Positions 49,637 through 59,681 of a stretch of 64,000 bases of DNA are shown here, one piece after another. Position 1 is the stretch's first letter. Every line of letters starts with the position of its first letter. The position numbers and the translations under genes are program-made. The stretch comes from an uncultured Gammaproteobacteria bacterium (GTDB taxonomy: Bacteria > Pseudomonadota > Gammaproteobacteria > Arenicellales > CAJQKF01): contig CAJQKF010000062.1 in the NCBI GenBank assembly GCA_905478855.1, positions 1-64,000 on the forward strand. The letters are read 5' to 3'. The notes beneath the pieces were generated by a model. It worked only from the letters and a program-made list of their open reading frames with translations, ran no database searches and was not told the origin of the DNA.

Positions 49637-51510
49637 ACCACACGTTTAGGTTGATTTAATTCAAGATTACTAATTGCGGATACAATCCCCGTTGAATCAA
49701 GTCCACATTGGGTTAACAATTGTGCTTGGGACCCGTGATGAATAAACCTATCCGGCAATCCAAGATTCACGCATCGGATCAAGATCCCACGGGCATTCAA
49801 ATATTCATTTACAGCCGAGCCGGCGCCACCAGCAACAACATTTTCTTCAACGGTTACTAGCATGTCGTGGGAATGTGAAAGCTCGTCGAGTAAAACTTCG
49901 TCAAGTGGTTTGACATAACGCATATTTATAACGGTTGCATCTAGCTCAGTACCTGCGTCTATGGCTGCATCTACAAGGCTTCCCCATGCCAGAATAGCAA
50001 CTCTCTTACCTCGACGAGCGACTTCAGCCTTTCCTATTGGAAGCATCTTCATTTCGCAGGTTGGTAGTTTGCCAGACCCGCTGCCACGCGGGTAGCGAAC
50101 ACTAGCCGGTCCTTTGTGGGTATAAGCGGTATACAACATATTGCGGCATTCGGCCTCGTTGGACGGTGCCATAATAACGATTCCAGGAATACAACGAAGA
50201 AAAGAAAAATCATAAATTCCAGCATGGGTGGCACCATCTGCGCCGACCAAACCTGCTCTATCGATAGCAAAGGTTACATCGAGGTCTTGAATCGCGATAT
50301 CATGGATAAATTGATCGTATCCACGCTGCAGAAACGTAGAATAAATTGCAACCACGGGCTTCATTCCATCGCAGGCAAGACCTGCAGCAAATGTTAAGGC
50401 GTGTTGTTCTGCAATACCGACGTCATAATAGCGATCAGGGAATTCCTTGGAAAACTCTACTAATCCAGAACCTTCACGCATAGCAGGAGTTATGCCAATA
50501 AGTCTGTCGTCCTCTCGTGCCATATCACATAACCAGTCGCTAAATATGCTGGTATAGCTTTTTGAAACCGATTTTTTTTCGATCTTCCCTGTATTACTAT
50601 CAAAAGGAGACACTCCGTGGAATACACATGGATTGCCTTCCGCTGGCTCATAGCCTTTGCCTTTTTGTGTGATTACATGAAGGAAACGTGGTCCTTTCAT
50701 CGCCTTTAAATTACTAAGGGTCGATGTTAACGTTGGCAAGTCATGGCCATTTATTGGTCCAATATAGTAAAAACCCAGCTCTTCGAACAATGTGCTGGGC
50801 ATAACCATACCTTTCATGTGTTCCTCCCAGCGACGCGCAAGATCTTTAACCGGTGGTAAGGTGCTCAACACCGTTTTGCTACCTTCCCGAACGGACGTGT
50901 AGGTGCGACCGGATAAAATACGCGCCAGATAGTTAGAGAGAGCTCCAACATTTGGTGATATTGACATTTCATTGTCGTTTAGTATTACTAGAAGATTAGC
51001 ATCCATATCTCCGGCATTAAACAGCGCTTCCATAGCCATGCCTGCAGTTAATGCGCCATCGCCGATTATGGCTACGACATCTCGATCTTCGTTTTTACGG
51101 GCGGCGGCGACCGCCATTCCAAGTGCCGCACTAATTGAAGTGCTTGAATGACCTGCACCAAATACATCATATTCGCTTTCAGTTCGCTTTAGAAATCCCG
51201 ATAACCCACCGTATTGGCGGATTGAGCTTAGTTGATCCCGACGTCCTGTCAGTATTTTGTGGGGATATGCTTGATGTCCGATGTCCCATACCAGTCGATC
51301 ATGAGGAGTATTAAACAGATAGTGTAGCGCTACTGTAAGTTCGATTGTACCCAGGCCTGGTGCTAGGTGCCCGCCGGTTAGGGATATGGTTTCTATCAGA
51401 TACTGTCGTAGATCTGCAGCGAGCAGTGGAAGCTCTGCTAAATCCAGTGTGCGTAAATCTGCTGGCGTTTTTACACGATCCAGAGTTTCAAATTTGGTGG
51501 GTTTTGTCAT
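49630..51510 (-). CDS. dxs: 1-deoxy-D-xylulose-5-phosphate synthase
   Basis: Thiamine diphosphate enzyme joining pyruvate and glyceraldehyde 3-phosphate, the entry to the MEP pathway. Landmarks are the N-terminal [16 protein letters not shown], the ThDP motif [19 protein letters not shown] through NDNEMSIS, the Glu in [15 protein letters not shown], and [17 protein letters not shown]. It has 626 residues. It is the last gene of xseB-ispA-dxs, starting three bases after the ispA stop. Confidence 0.97.
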   Translation of the reverse strand: MTKPTKFETLDRVKTPADLRTLDLAELPLLAADLRQYLIETISLTGGHLAPGLGTIELTVALHYLFNTPHDRLVWDIGHQAYPHKILTGRRDQLSSIRQYGGLSGFLKRTESEYDVFGAGHSSTSISAALGMAVAAARKNEDRDVVAIIGDGALTAGMAMEALFNAGDMDANLLVILNDNEMSISPNVGALSNYLARILSGRTYTSVREGSKTVLSTLPPVKDLARRWEEHMKGMVMPSTLFEELGFYYIGPINGHDLPTLTSTLSNLKAMKGPRFLHVITQKGKGYEPAEGNPCVFHGVSPFDSNTGKIEKKSVSKSYTSIFSDWLCDMAREDDRLIGITPAMREGSGLVEFSKEFPDRYYDVGIAEQHALTFAAGLACDGMKPVVAIYSTFLQRGYDQFIHDIAIQDLDVTFAIDRAGLVGADGATHAGIYDFSFLRCIPGIVIMAPSNEAECRNMLYTAYTHKGPASVRYPRGSGSGKLPTCEMKMLPIGKAEVARRGKRVAILAWGSLVDAAIDAGTELDATVINMRYVKPLDEVLLDELSHSHDMLVTVEENVVAGGAGSAVNEYLNARGILIRCVNLGLPDRFIHHGSQAQLLTQCGLDSTGIVSAISNLELNQPKRVVQ

Positions 51511-51513
51511 TGA

Positions 51514-52398
51514 TTATTTTTGACGATTGACTACGAAGTTAGCAAGCTGTTTTAAAGTGGCGGTATTATGACCAATTGAGTCTAAACAGGCGAGACTATC
51601 TTCATATAATTTTTCTGCGGTTTGTTTCGCCCCACTAAGTCCTAATAAAGATACATACGTTGGCTTATTCAATGCTCGATCAGCACCTTGGGTTTTTCCA
51701 AGGTTATCACTGGTCTGAGTCTCGTCTAAGATATCGTCGACAACTTGAAATGCTAGACCGATTTTATCACCAAATTTTTTCAGCGCAGACCAGGTTTGGT
51801 CATCTACCTTGTCTCCACATAATACTCCCATGAGAAGTGATACTCGGATTAAAGCACCTGTCTTCATGTTATGCATGGTTTGTAGTTGTTGTAATGTCAT
51901 TGGTTTATCGACGCCCTCGAGATCAACTACCTGTCCCCCGGCCATGCCGTTTGAGCCGCTTCCCTTTGCTAGAAGATCTACCATGGCGATTTTTTTTTCT
52001 GCAGTGATCCCTGATTCAGCTGAACTTATTAGCTCGAAAGCCTGCGCTTGTAAAGCGTCTCCAGCCAGAATTGCAACGGCTTCATTAAATGCTTTGTGGC
52101 ATGCAGGTTTGCCGCGGCGTAGGTCATCATCATCCATCGCTGGTAAATCGTCGTGAATCAGCGAATAGGCATGGATGAGTTCCACCGCGGCAGCAGGGTA
52201 ATCCAAATGCTGTTCAGAAGCATTACAGATTCCGCCCCCTGCGTAAACCAATAGAGCGCGCAGACGTTTTCCCCCACCGAGGGTGGAGTATCTCATTGCG
52301 CTGAGTAGATTTTTTGTTGGTCCATCGTCAGTAATTAATGCATTGTTGAGAAATAACTCTATCCGCTCAATCCAGTTGTTAAAACCCGCCTCACTCAT
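51514..52398 (-). CDS. ispA: Farnesyl diphosphate synthase (geranyltranstransferase)
   Basis: Makes FPP from DMAPP/GPP and IPP, the substrate of UppS. The first Asp-rich motif is HDDLPAMDDDDLRRG and the second is VDDILDETQTSD, with LGGGKRLRALLVYAGG near the start. It has 294 residues. It is flanked by xseB and dxs in the standard proteobacterial order, on the minus strand. Confidence 0.96.
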   Translation of the reverse strand: MSEAGFNNWIERIELFLNNALITDDGPTKNLLSAMRYSTLGGGKRLRALLVYAGGGICNASEQHLDYPAAAVELIHAYSLIHDDLPAMDDDDLRRGKPACHKAFNEAVAILAGDALQAQAFELISSAESGITAEKKIAMVDLLAKGSGSNGMAGGQVVDLEGVDKPMTLQQLQTMHNMKTGALIRVSLLMGVLCGDKVDDQTWSALKKFGDKIGLAFQVVDDILDETQTSDNLGKTQGADRALNKPTYVSLLGLSGAKQTAEKLYEDSLACLDSIGHNTATLKQLANFVVNRQK

Positions 52399-52404
52399 TG
52401 GTTC

Positions 52405-52653
52405 TTAATTTTCATCAGATGAATAGTCTTCTAGGTCTTCGGCGTTGCTGCGTTTCATCAATATTTGAATTTTTTGTTCGGCTGTGCGTAACGATTGCTG
52501 CAGAGATGTGCACAGATCCATGCCATTCTCAAAATCTTTAATTGAAGTGTCTAAGGTTTGATCTCTTGACTCCATTCGCTCTACGATCTTTTCCAATTCC
52601 TTGAATCGGTTTTCGAAATCGGCGACACCAATATCGGGTTGTTTTTTTGCCAT
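52405..52653 (-). CDS. xseB: Exodeoxyribonuclease VII small subunit
   Basis: Small subunit of the ExoVII single-strand nuclease. The 82 residues show the helical-hairpin family pattern FENRFKELEKIVERMES followed by LDTSIKDFENGMDLCTSLQQSLRTAEQKI. The reading frame continues upstream to 53007 across the divergent rubrerythrin gene, but the ATG giving MAKKQPDIGVADFE is the clear start. It leads the xseB-ispA-dxs unit; a TATAAT-like -10 lies in the upstream region on this strand without a good -35. Confidence 0.93.
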   Translation of the reverse strand: MAKKQPDIGVADFENRFKELEKIVERMESRDQTLDTSIKDFENGMDLCTSLQQSLRTAEQKIQILMKRSNAEDLEDYSSDEN

Positions 52654-52677
52654 TAGGTTAAAACGCTGTGAGATTTG

Positions 52678-52706
52678 TTGACAGTTGAAAAGGCGACTCT
52701 TAGAAT
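52678..52706 (+). promoter_or_regulatory. Strong sigma-70 promoter for rubrerythrin
   Basis: A perfect -35 TTGACA (52678-52683), a 17-base spacer and a near-perfect -10 TAGAAT (52701-52706) lie 90 bases upstream of the rubrerythrin start. This is the best-matching promoter I found in the window, and it implies strong expression and a leader of roughly 80 bases. Confidence 0.8.
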
Positions 52707-52796
52707 CGCAAAGAATCACACTGATTATAAAAAATTTAGTAGTTGCTAATCTTAACGCAACCGCTTGTTTATAACCAACCCAACTTGGAGTTTCCA

Positions 52797-53216
52797 ATGG
52801 AATTAAAAGGTAGCAAAACCGAGCAAAATCTAAAAGATGCATTTGCCGGAGAATCACAAGCAAATCGTCGTTATCTTTACTTCGCAGCAAAAGCTGACGT
52901 AGAAGGGTACAACGATGTATCCACTGTTTTCCGTTCAACTGCGGAAGGCGAGACTGGTCACGCTCACGGACATCTGGAATATTTGGAAGAGTCTGGTGAT
53001 CCGGCAACAGGTTTGCCTATCGGTGGGACTTCGGACAATCTTAAAGCGGCAATCGCCGGCGAGACTCATGAATATACCGATATGTATCCTGGTATGGCAA
53101 AGTCCGCTCGCGAAGAAGGCTTTGATGAAATTGCGGACTGGTTTGAAACTTTAGCTAAGGCTGAACGATCACATGCGAACCGATTTCAAAAAGCATTGGA
53201 TAATCTTGACGCGTAA
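52797..53216 (+). CDS. Rubrerythrin-family diiron protein
   Basis: Ferritin-like diiron protein, usually a peroxide reductase protecting against oxidative stress. The 139 residues match the short form without the C-terminal rubredoxin domain: [20 protein letters not shown] then ANRRYLYFA, a first ExxH pair in [13 protein letters not shown] and a second in [10 protein letters not shown], plus a Glu in [17 protein letters not shown] precedes ATG 52797; the longer frame upstream lacks support. It has its own strong promoter and terminator, so it is monocistronic. Confidence 0.94.
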   Translation: MELKGSKTEQNLKDAFAGESQANRRYLYFAAKADVEGYNDVSTVFRSTAEGETGHAHGHLEYLEESGDPATGLPIGGTSDNLKAAIAGETHEYTDMYPGMAKSAREEGFDEIADWFETLAKAERSHANRFQKALDNLDA

Positions 53217-53235
53217 GTTAAGTTTTTTTCATGGC

Positions 53236-53265
53236 AAACGGGGCCTTTGGCCCCGTTTCTTTTTT
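53236..53265 (+). terminator. Rho-independent terminator after rubrerythrin
   Basis: AAACGGGGCC (53236-53245) pairs perfectly with GGCCCCGTTT (53249-53258) around a TTT loop, followed by CTTTTTT. It is strong and separates the rubrerythrin transcript from the DUF3501 gene, which begins 15 bases later. Confidence 0.93.
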
Positions 53266-53279
53266 ACCCGAGGAAAATA

Positions 53280-53864
53280 ATGGATAAATTAACTAAATCG
53301 GATCTACTGTCTTTAGAGCAATATTCAACAAAGCGATCTGATTTTCGTTCACGAGTTATGGCTCACAAGAAGAATCGCCGTATAGCGCTTGGCGAACATA
53401 TCAATCTGTATTTTGAAGATCGATTGACAATGCACTATCAAGTTCAGGAAATGCTGCGTGCTGAGAAAATATTCGAAGCGCACGGGATAGATGAAGAGTT
53501 AGATACATATAATCCCCTAATTCCCGATGGTGCCAATCTAAAAGCAACAATGATGATAGAGTATCATGACATTGATCAGCGACAGCGAGCATTAGCCTCC
53601 CTAGTTGGTGTCGAATCGAAAATTTGGATTCAGGTTCAGGGCTTTGAGAAAGTCTATCCAATTTCGGATGAAGATCTTGAAAGGAGCGATGAAAATAAAA
53701 CCTCAGCAGTGCACTTTTTGCGGTTTGAATTTGATCAGGGAAGTCTTGATGCGGCAAAGGCTGGTGCCGATATAGGTATGGGGGTGGATCACAAGAACTA
53801 TCGTCATGAGGTAAAAAACCTAGACGAAGCGCAGCGTCTCGCATTGGTGGCGGATTTTATGTAA
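53280..53864 (+). CDS. DUF3501 family protein
   Basis: A protein of 194 residues that I recognise as DUF3501 from KLTKSDLLSLEQYSTKRSDF, RRIALGEHINLYFEDRLTM, YQVQEMLRAEKIF and the ending YRHEVKNLDEAQRLALVADF. The function is unknown. Members commonly sit beside rubrerythrin and a heterodisulfide-reductase-like Fe-S protein, hinting at an oxidative-stress role. Here the rubrerythrin is adjacent, but the Fe-S partner is absent. ATG 53280 is preceded by CGAGGAAA. It lies just past a strong terminator, so read-through or a promoter inside the rubrerythrin gene must serve it. Confidence 0.88.
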   Translation: MDKLTKSDLLSLEQYSTKRSDFRSRVMAHKKNRRIALGEHINLYFEDRLTMHYQVQEMLRAEKIFEAHGIDEELDTYNPLIPDGANLKATMMIEYHDIDQRQRALASLVGVESKIWIQVQGFEKVYPISDEDLERSDENKTSAVHFLRFEFDQGSLDAAKAGADIGMGVDHKNYRHEVKNLDEAQRLALVADFM

Positions 53865-53947
53865 AAGCAACTGATAACCTCATTTTAAGTAATGCTTGGT
53901 GTGCTAGTACAATCCTTTTGTGTATCAATATTTAATGTAATCTTTTT

Positions 53948-55843
53948 ATGGTCCAAGAATACGACTCATCTTCCATCGAAGTCTTAACAGGGCTCGAACC
54001 CGTTCGAAAACGTCCAGGGATGTACACTCAGACTGAGAGACCAAATCATCTAGCGCAGGAAGTTATCGACAATAGTATTGATGAAGCCCTAGCTGGACAC
54101 TGTGATCGAGTTACCGTTGTTCATCATGAAGATGGTTCTATGACGGTTACTGATAACGGACGTGGTATGCCTGTTGATAGACACCAGAAAGAAAAAGTAT
54201 CGGGTGTTGAGGTTATTCTGACTCGCTTACACGCGGGAGGAAAATTCTCGGATAAGAATTACGCATTCTCTGGCGGTTTGCACGGTGTAGGAGTGTCTGT
54301 AGTAAACGCATTATCCAGCTATCTTAGAGTTGATGTTCGTCGAAACGGAAAGTCTTATTCGATGGAATTTAGTGGTGGGGTGAAGACCTCTGATCTTGAA
54401 GTAACCGGTAGTGTAGGGCAGAGAAACACGGGTACAAGTATTACTTTCTTACCGGACATGAAATATTTTGATTCTGGGAAATTTTCAATTTCTAGGTTAA
54501 AAAGATTGCTTCGTGCAAAGGCTGTATTATGTTCGGGACTCACCATATCGTTTGAAGATAAATCCGCCCCGGATTTATCTGAGACATGGTTTTTTCAAGA
54601 TGGTCTATCAGACTATCTAGTCACGTCTCTTGATGGCGCATTGACCATCCCTGAAATCCCATTCGTCGGGCATGTAAAGGGTAACGATGAGCAAGCTGAT
54701 TGGGTGGTTGCATGGTTGGACGAGGTGCAGGAAGTCTTTGCGGAAAGCTATGTTAATTTAATTCCTACAGCACAGGGTGGCACCCACGTTAGTGGCTTTC
54801 GAAGCGGTTTAACTGATGCTATTAGAGAATTCTGTGAATTTCGTGACTTATTACCGAAAGGATTAAAAATTTCTCCGGAGGATATTTGGCATCGTTGTTC
54901 GTTTTTATTATCTGTTCGGTTAAAGGATCCGCAGTTCAGTGGTCAGACAAAAGAGCGGTTATCGTCGAGAGAAACGAGCGCATTCGTTTCCGGGGTTGTC
55001 AAAGATTCATTTAGCTTGTGGTTAAACCAGAATATTGAAGATGCGGAAAAAATTGCCCGAATCGCAATAGAGCACGCACAAAGTCGGATGCGTGCTGGTA
55101 AGCAAGTAAAAAGAAAAAAAATCACTAGTGGGCCCGCATTACCGGGAAAACTTGCAGACTGTAGTAGCCAAGATCTTGAACGAACAGAGTTATTTTTGGT
55201 CGAAGGGGACTCGGCCGGAGGATCGGCTAAACAAGCTCGAGATAAGGATTTTCAGGCAATCATGCCATTGCGTGGAAAAATTCTCAATACTTGGGAGGTG
55301 GACTCTAGTGAGGTGCTCGGCTCCCAAGAAGTACATGATATCGCGGTCGCTTTAGGCGTAGATCCAGGGTCATCTGACTTTTCTAAATTACGCTATGGTA
55401 AAGTTTGTGTTCTTGCTGATGCCGACTCGGACGGTGCGCATATCGCAACATTGCTTTGTGCTTTATTTGTGAAACATTTCAATCCCCTAGTTTCTGCTGG
55501 ACGCGTATGTATTGCGATGCCACCGCTTTATCGCATTGACGTGGGTAAGCATATTTTCTACGCGTTAGATGACAATGAGAAAAAGGGTATTTTAGATCGA
55601 ATAGCAGCTGAGAAATTACGGGGTACTGTTAATGTCCAACGTTTTAAAGGACTTGGTGAGATGAATCCGCTGCAATTGCGCGAAACCACAATGGCGGTAG
55701 ATACGCGTCGACTCTTGCAGCTTCGCATAGAAGATGCGCTGGAGGCTGGAAACGTAATGGATATGTTGCTATCGAAAAAGCGCGCACCCGATCGTAAAAA
55801 ATGGTTAACTGAGAATGGCGATAGAGTCAAAGTTGCTGAGTAA
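53948..55843 (+). CDS. parE: DNA topoisomerase IV subunit B
   Basis: ATPase subunit of the decatenating type II topoisomerase. The GHKL fold has LEPVRKRPGMYTQTERPNHL, EVIDNSIDEALAG, TDNGRGMPVD and GGLHGVGVSVVNALS. The TOPRIM domain carries LFLVEGDSAGGSAKQARD and LADADSDGAHI. It has 631 residues, and the RPNHLAQEVIDNSIDEA wording and short length identify ParE rather than GyrB. parC is not in the window. Confidence 0.96.
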   Translation: MVQEYDSSSIEVLTGLEPVRKRPGMYTQTERPNHLAQEVIDNSIDEALAGHCDRVTVVHHEDGSMTVTDNGRGMPVDRHQKEKVSGVEVILTRLHAGGKFSDKNYAFSGGLHGVGVSVVNALSSYLRVDVRRNGKSYSMEFSGGVKTSDLEVTGSVGQRNTGTSITFLPDMKYFDSGKFSISRLKRLLRAKAVLCSGLTISFEDKSAPDLSETWFFQDGLSDYLVTSLDGALTIPEIPFVGHVKGNDEQADWVVAWLDEVQEVFAESYVNLIPTAQGGTHVSGFRSGLTDAIREFCEFRDLLPKGLKISPEDIWHRCSFLLSVRLKDPQFSGQTKERLSSRETSAFVSGVVKDSFSLWLNQNIEDAEKIARIAIEHAQSRMRAGKQVKRKKITSGPALPGKLADCSSQDLERTELFLVEGDSAGGSAKQARDKDFQAIMPLRGKILNTWEVDSSEVLGSQEVHDIAVALGVDPGSSDFSKLRYGKVCVLADADSDGAHIATLLCALFVKHFNPLVSAGRVCIAMPPLYRIDVGKHIFYALDDNEKKGILDRIAAEKLRGTVNVQRFKGLGEMNPLQLRETTMAVDTRRLLQLRIEDALEAGNVMDMLLSKKRAPDRKKWLTENGDRVKVAE

Positions 55844-55879
55844 AGCTAACGTAGGTAGCACTCCCACGATTACTTGTAA

Positions 55880-57163
55880 ATGGTGTCCATTATGAATTCC
55901 GATTGGCAGGCCTATGAAAGCACTCATACCTGGCATCCTTATACTTCTATTCCTGCGAGCCCGGCTCCACTTGCCGTTGCCAGTGCGAGTGGTGTTTATC
56001 TCGAACTTGAGGATGGCAATCGTTTAATTGATGGCATGTCGTCCTGGTGGGCAGCGATCCACGGTTATAATCATCCCGTATTAAACGATGCGATGATTGA
56101 CCAAATAGGTCGTATGAGTCACGTAATGTTCGGTGGTTTAACTCATAAACCGGCTGCCAAATTAATTAGGCAACTTGTGGAGATAACTCCCCAGCCTCTT
56201 ACCCGAGTATTCCTATGCGATTCTGGATCGATTTCTGTGGAAGTCGCTCTAAAAATGGCCTTTCAGTATTGGCATGGGCGGGGCAGAAAAAAACATCGGT
56301 TTATGACACTACGGCGTGGATATCATGGTGATACCATTGGGGCAATGTCTGTAAGTGACCCAGATAACGGTTTGCACAAAATGTTTTCTGGTCTATTGGT
56401 ACAACAAATTTTCCTTCCTGCACCGCCTTTATTGACTGATGATTTGCTTGAATCCGAACGCTTGACCGAAACTAGGAAACTATTTGAAAAACATCATAAG
56501 GAATGCGCCGCACTAATATTGGAACCAATCGTCCAGGGAGCGGGTGGAATGCGGATGTATTCCCCGCAATATCTGCAAATACTAAAAGAGCTTTGTGTCG
56601 AATTCGACGTTTTATTGATTGCAGACGAAATAGCGACAGGCTTTGGGCGAACCGGCGAGATGTTTGGTTGCAACCATGCCGGTATTTCTCCGGATATTAT
56701 GTGTCTTGGTAAAGCACTTACCGGGGGCATGATGACTATGGCCGCGACTTTGTGTACCGCAACAGTAGCAGATCAAATTTGCGCGTCAGAGCCCGGTGTG
56801 TTTATGCACGGTCCAACGTTTATGGCAAATCCATTAGCCTGTTCGGTAGCATCAGCAAGTATTTCCCTGTTGCTCGATTCAGATTGGAAGCAATGTATTC
56901 AATCGATAGAGGCTCAACTCAATGAAAGCTTGAGTGAATTAGGTGCCAGTAGAAATGTTGATAGTGTGCGTGTTATGGGCGCGATCGGTGTAATTGAGAC
57001 CCATCGTCCAGTTGATATGAAAGCAGCGACTGCTGTGTTGCTAGAGAGCGGCGTTTGGTTGCGGCCTTTTGGTAAATTGATTTATACCATGCCACCCTAT
57101 ACCATCAACAAATCACAGTTGTCTGAAGTGGCTCGTACTATGGCTAAATTGGCGGCATTGTAA
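55880..57163 (+). CDS. bioA: Adenosylmethionine-8-amino-7-oxononanoate aminotransferase
   Basis: Biotin synthesis PLP enzyme converting KAPA to DAPA with S-adenosylmethionine as amino donor. Typical segments are THTWHPYTS and GMSSWWAAIHGYNHP, the FLCDSGSISVEVALKMAFQY region, RRGYHGDTIGAMSVSDP, DEIATGFGRTG, and the PLP lysine in MCLGKALTGG. The second ATG (55892, MNSDWQAYE) is an equally good start. It has 427 residues. The rest of the biotin operon is not nearby. Confidence 0.95.
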   Translation: MVSIMNSDWQAYESTHTWHPYTSIPASPAPLAVASASGVYLELEDGNRLIDGMSSWWAAIHGYNHPVLNDAMIDQIGRMSHVMFGGLTHKPAAKLIRQLVEITPQPLTRVFLCDSGSISVEVALKMAFQYWHGRGRKKHRFMTLRRGYHGDTIGAMSVSDPDNGLHKMFSGLLVQQIFLPAPPLLTDDLLESERLTETRKLFEKHHKECAALILEPIVQGAGGMRMYSPQYLQILKELCVEFDVLLIADEIATGFGRTGEMFGCNHAGISPDIMCLGKALTGGMMTMAATLCTATVADQICASEPGVFMHGPTFMANPLACSVASASISLLLDSDWKQCIQSIEAQLNESLSELGASRNVDSVRVMGAIGVIETHRPVDMKAATAVLLESGVWLRPFGKLIYTMPPYTINKSQLSEVARTMAKLAAL

Positions 57164-57319
57164 TTTTCCACGGCATTGGCATAATGGTACATTGAATAAA
57201 AAAGAGTATGCGCAGCATGTATAAAAGAAATATCGCCAATTCGATACCTTTCTAACGTGTTGACGTAGTTATCACAATTCGCCAAAAGGTGGATTATTTC
57301 CTTAGGAGGCTTATCATCA

Positions 57320-57793
57320 ATGCAAAAATCGCTTTTAATCGACGCAGGCAAGTGTACTGGTTGCTTGCAATGCGAAATGGCGTGTTCGTATGAGAACGAA
57401 AACGTTTTTAACCCTTCAAAATCACGTATAAAGGTATTCACATTTCATGATGAGGGGCGATTTGTTCCATATACATGTACTCAATGTGATGAAGCATGGT
57501 GCCTGCAAGCGTGTCCTGTAGATGCGATTGTAGTAAACAGCAAAACAGGTTCGAAAGATGTTCTTGAAGATGTATGTGTAGGCTGTAAGGTATGCACAAT
57601 TTCCTGCCCATTCGGCACGATTAACTATAATCAAGATTCGGGCAAAGTTATCAAGTGCGATCTGTGTGGCGGTGACCCTGCTTGCGCATCCGCATGTCCA
57701 ACAGAAGCAATAACCTATGTGGATGCAGATGCAACAGGTCTCGCGCGTATGCGTGAGTGGGCCGGTAAAACTGATAACACAGCGACAGCATAA
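57320..57793 (+). CDS. aorA: Polyferredoxin-like electron transfer subunit of aldehyde oxidoreductase (AorA-type)
   Basis: A 157-residue protein with 16 cysteines arranged for four [4Fe-4S] clusters: C12/15/18/22, C53/56/61/65, C86/89/92/96 and C113/116/122/126. This is the HycB/DmsB-like pattern seen in the AorA subunit of Aromatoleum-type aldehyde oxidoreductases, where it passes electrons between AorB and the flavoprotein. AGGAGG 12 bases before the ATG is an excellent ribosome site. It starts the cluster and lies 12 bases before aorB. No confident promoter was found in the 156-bp upstream gap. Confidence 0.9.
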   Translation: MQKSLLIDAGKCTGCLQCEMACSYENENVFNPSKSRIKVFTFHDEGRFVPYTCTQCDEAWCLQACPVDAIVVNSKTGSKDVLEDVCVGCKVCTISCPFGTINYNQDSGKVIKCDLCGGDPACASACPTEAITYVDADATGLARMREWAGKTDNTATA

Positions 57794-57805
57794 GAGGCAT
57801 TAGAA

Positions 57806-59662
57806 ATGGCTTGGACTAAAAAAGTACTGCGAGTAAATCTTACCGAGGGTACCTGTATTGGCGAACCCCTTAATATGGAGTGGGCCGATCAGTATCTTGG
57901 TCAACGTGGTTTAGCAACTCGATATATGTGTGAGGAAGTAGATCCGACATGTGATGCACTAAGTTCGGAAAATAAAATGATCATGGCTACAGGCCCTTTA
58001 ACCGGCACTATGGCATCGACTGGTGGTCGTTATTCAGTTATTTGCAAAAGTCCGTTAACGGGTGCAATAGCGTGTTCAAACTCTGGTGGATTTATTGGCG
58101 CAGAGTTAAAAAACGCCGGTTGGGATATGATTATTTTTGAGGGAAAATCGCCTGATCCTGTATATCTGCATCTTGAGAATGAAAAAGCAGAGTTACTGCC
58201 GGCTGGGGAACTTTGGGGTAAGTCGGTTTGGGAAGCAGATGAAATGCTGCATAAAATTCATCAGGATCCGCAAATGCGCATTGCCGCTGTGGGACGGGCT
58301 GCTGAAGAAGGGTGTTTATATTCTGCAATAATAAATGATTTGCATCGTGCTGCTGGGCGATCCGGTGTTGGCACGGTTATGGCTTCTAAAAACCTTAAGG
58401 CTGTGTGTGTTCGCGGTACGAGGGGTGTTGGAAATATCAAAGACCCTGCCCGATTCATGAAGTCTACCGCCGAGCAGAAACAAGTGTTGGCAGAGAATGC
58501 GGTTACCGGTCAAGGCTTACCGACATACGGTACACAAGTACTGATGAATGTTATTAACGAACTCGGTGCACTTCCTACGCGTAACATGCAGGAAGTAAAG
58601 TTTGAGGGCGCACACAATATTTCTGGTGAAGCTATGCTCGAGCCTCGAGCTTCCGATGGAAAGGCAAACTTAACCACAAATGCTGGTTGTTTTGCATGCA
58701 CCATTGCTTGTGGACGAATTTCGACTATAGATCAAACGCACTTTAGTGTTGAGAATAAGCCACAGTATTGGGGTAATTCTGGCGGCTTAGAATATGAAGC
58801 CGCATGGGCCATGGGTACAGATACAGGCGTTGATGATTTGGACGCAGTAACGTATGTAAACTTTCTCTGTAATGAGGATGGCATAGACCCAATTACGTTT
58901 GGGGCTACTGTAGCGGCTGCTATGGAAATGTTTAAAGACGGGGATTTAACTACGGAACATACGGGTGGTGTTGAACTTGAGTTTGGCAGCGCAAAAGCAC
59001 TCGCTTGGGCTGCGGAAGTAACCTGTAGAGGAGAAGGCTTTGGCCGCGATCTCGGTCTTGGTTCACGACGTTTGTGTGAAAAGTACGGGCGTCCTGAACT
59101 CTCAATGACAGTTAAATCTCAAGAGTTTCCTGCTTACGATCCACGTGGCATTCAGGGCATGGGATTGGCCTATGCAACGAGTAATCGTGGTGCGTGCCAT
59201 TTACGCGGTTACACTGTAGCATCAGAGGTTCTTGGTATTCCTGAAAAAACGGATCCACTTGTTACTGAAGGCAAGGCGGGATTGGTCAAAGCCTTTCAGG
59301 ATGCGACGGCCGCTGTTGATTCTGCCGGGTTGTGTGTTTTCACAACTTTCGCATGGTCTTTGGAAAATATTGCTCCACAAATCGATGCGGCATGTGAAGG
59401 GGATTGGAGTGTCGACAAGCTTGCTGAGATTGGCGAACGCATTTGGAATCTCGAAAGGGACTTTAATAACAAAGCCGGTATGACATCTGCAGACGATACG
59501 TTACCGCAGCGGCTACTTACCGAACCTGCAAATACAGGTCCTGCAGAGGGTAAAGTATGCGGCCTTGACGAAATGTTACCGGAATACTATGAACTTCGTG
59601 GCTGGACCACCGAAGGCGAGTTGACGGATGATGTTCGCGGGAAATTTAATTTACCGGTATAA
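57806..59662 (+). CDS. aorB: Tungsten-type aldehyde:ferredoxin oxidoreductase catalytic subunit
   Basis: Oxidises aldehydes to carboxylic acids at a bis-pyranopterin tungsten centre, and can run in reverse with strong reductants. All parts of the AOR family are present in 618 residues: the N-terminal pterin-binding domain (ATGPLTGTMASTGGRYSVIC), AAGRSGVGTVMASKNLKAV, and the [4Fe-4S] ligands C295, C298, C302 (GCFACTIACGR) and C510 (DSAGLCVFTTFAW), spaced like those of the Pyrococcus enzyme. It is not a Mo-type xanthine oxidase relative. Substrate is not evident from sequence. Confidence 0.95.
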   Translation: MAWTKKVLRVNLTEGTCIGEPLNMEWADQYLGQRGLATRYMCEEVDPTCDALSSENKMIMATGPLTGTMASTGGRYSVICKSPLTGAIACSNSGGFIGAELKNAGWDMIIFEGKSPDPVYLHLENEKAELLPAGELWGKSVWEADEMLHKIHQDPQMRIAAVGRAAEEGCLYSAIINDLHRAAGRSGVGTVMASKNLKAVCVRGTRGVGNIKDPARFMKSTAEQKQVLAENAVTGQGLPTYGTQVLMNVINELGALPTRNMQEVKFEGAHNISGEAMLEPRASDGKANLTTNAGCFACTIACGRISTIDQTHFSVENKPQYWGNSGGLEYEAAWAMGTDTGVDDLDAVTYVNFLCNEDGIDPITFGATVAAAMEMFKDGDLTTEHTGGVELEFGSAKALAWAAEVTCRGEGFGRDLGLGSRRLCEKYGRPELSMTVKSQEFPAYDPRGIQGMGLAYATSNRGACHLRGYTVASEVLGIPEKTDPLVTEGKAGLVKAFQDATAAVDSAGLCVFTTFAWSLENIAPQIDAACEGDWSVDKLAEIGERIWNLERDFNNKAGMTSADDTLPQRLLTEPANTGPAEGKVCGLDEMLPEYYELRGWTTEGELTDDVRGKFNLPV

Positions 59663-59681
59663 ACTAACCGGTTATTCACAG

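Noticed and set aside
53401-53844. Minus-strand 147-codon frame opposite the DUF3501 gene
   Set aside because: Antisense shadow; the plus-strand protein is a recognised family.
55875-55900. BirA operator near bioA
   Set aside because: Only a half-site-like TTGTAAA is present, with no matching inverted half.
57164-57319. Sigma-54 or FNR-type site upstream of the aldehyde oxidoreductase cluster
   Set aside because: TGGCATAATGG lacks the GC dinucleotide at the correct spacing, and TTGACGTAGTTATCAC does not have the FNR half-site spacing.
57097-57441. Minus-strand 114-codon frame across the bioA/aorA junction
   Set aside because: It overlaps two firm genes on the opposite strand and has no recognisable motif.
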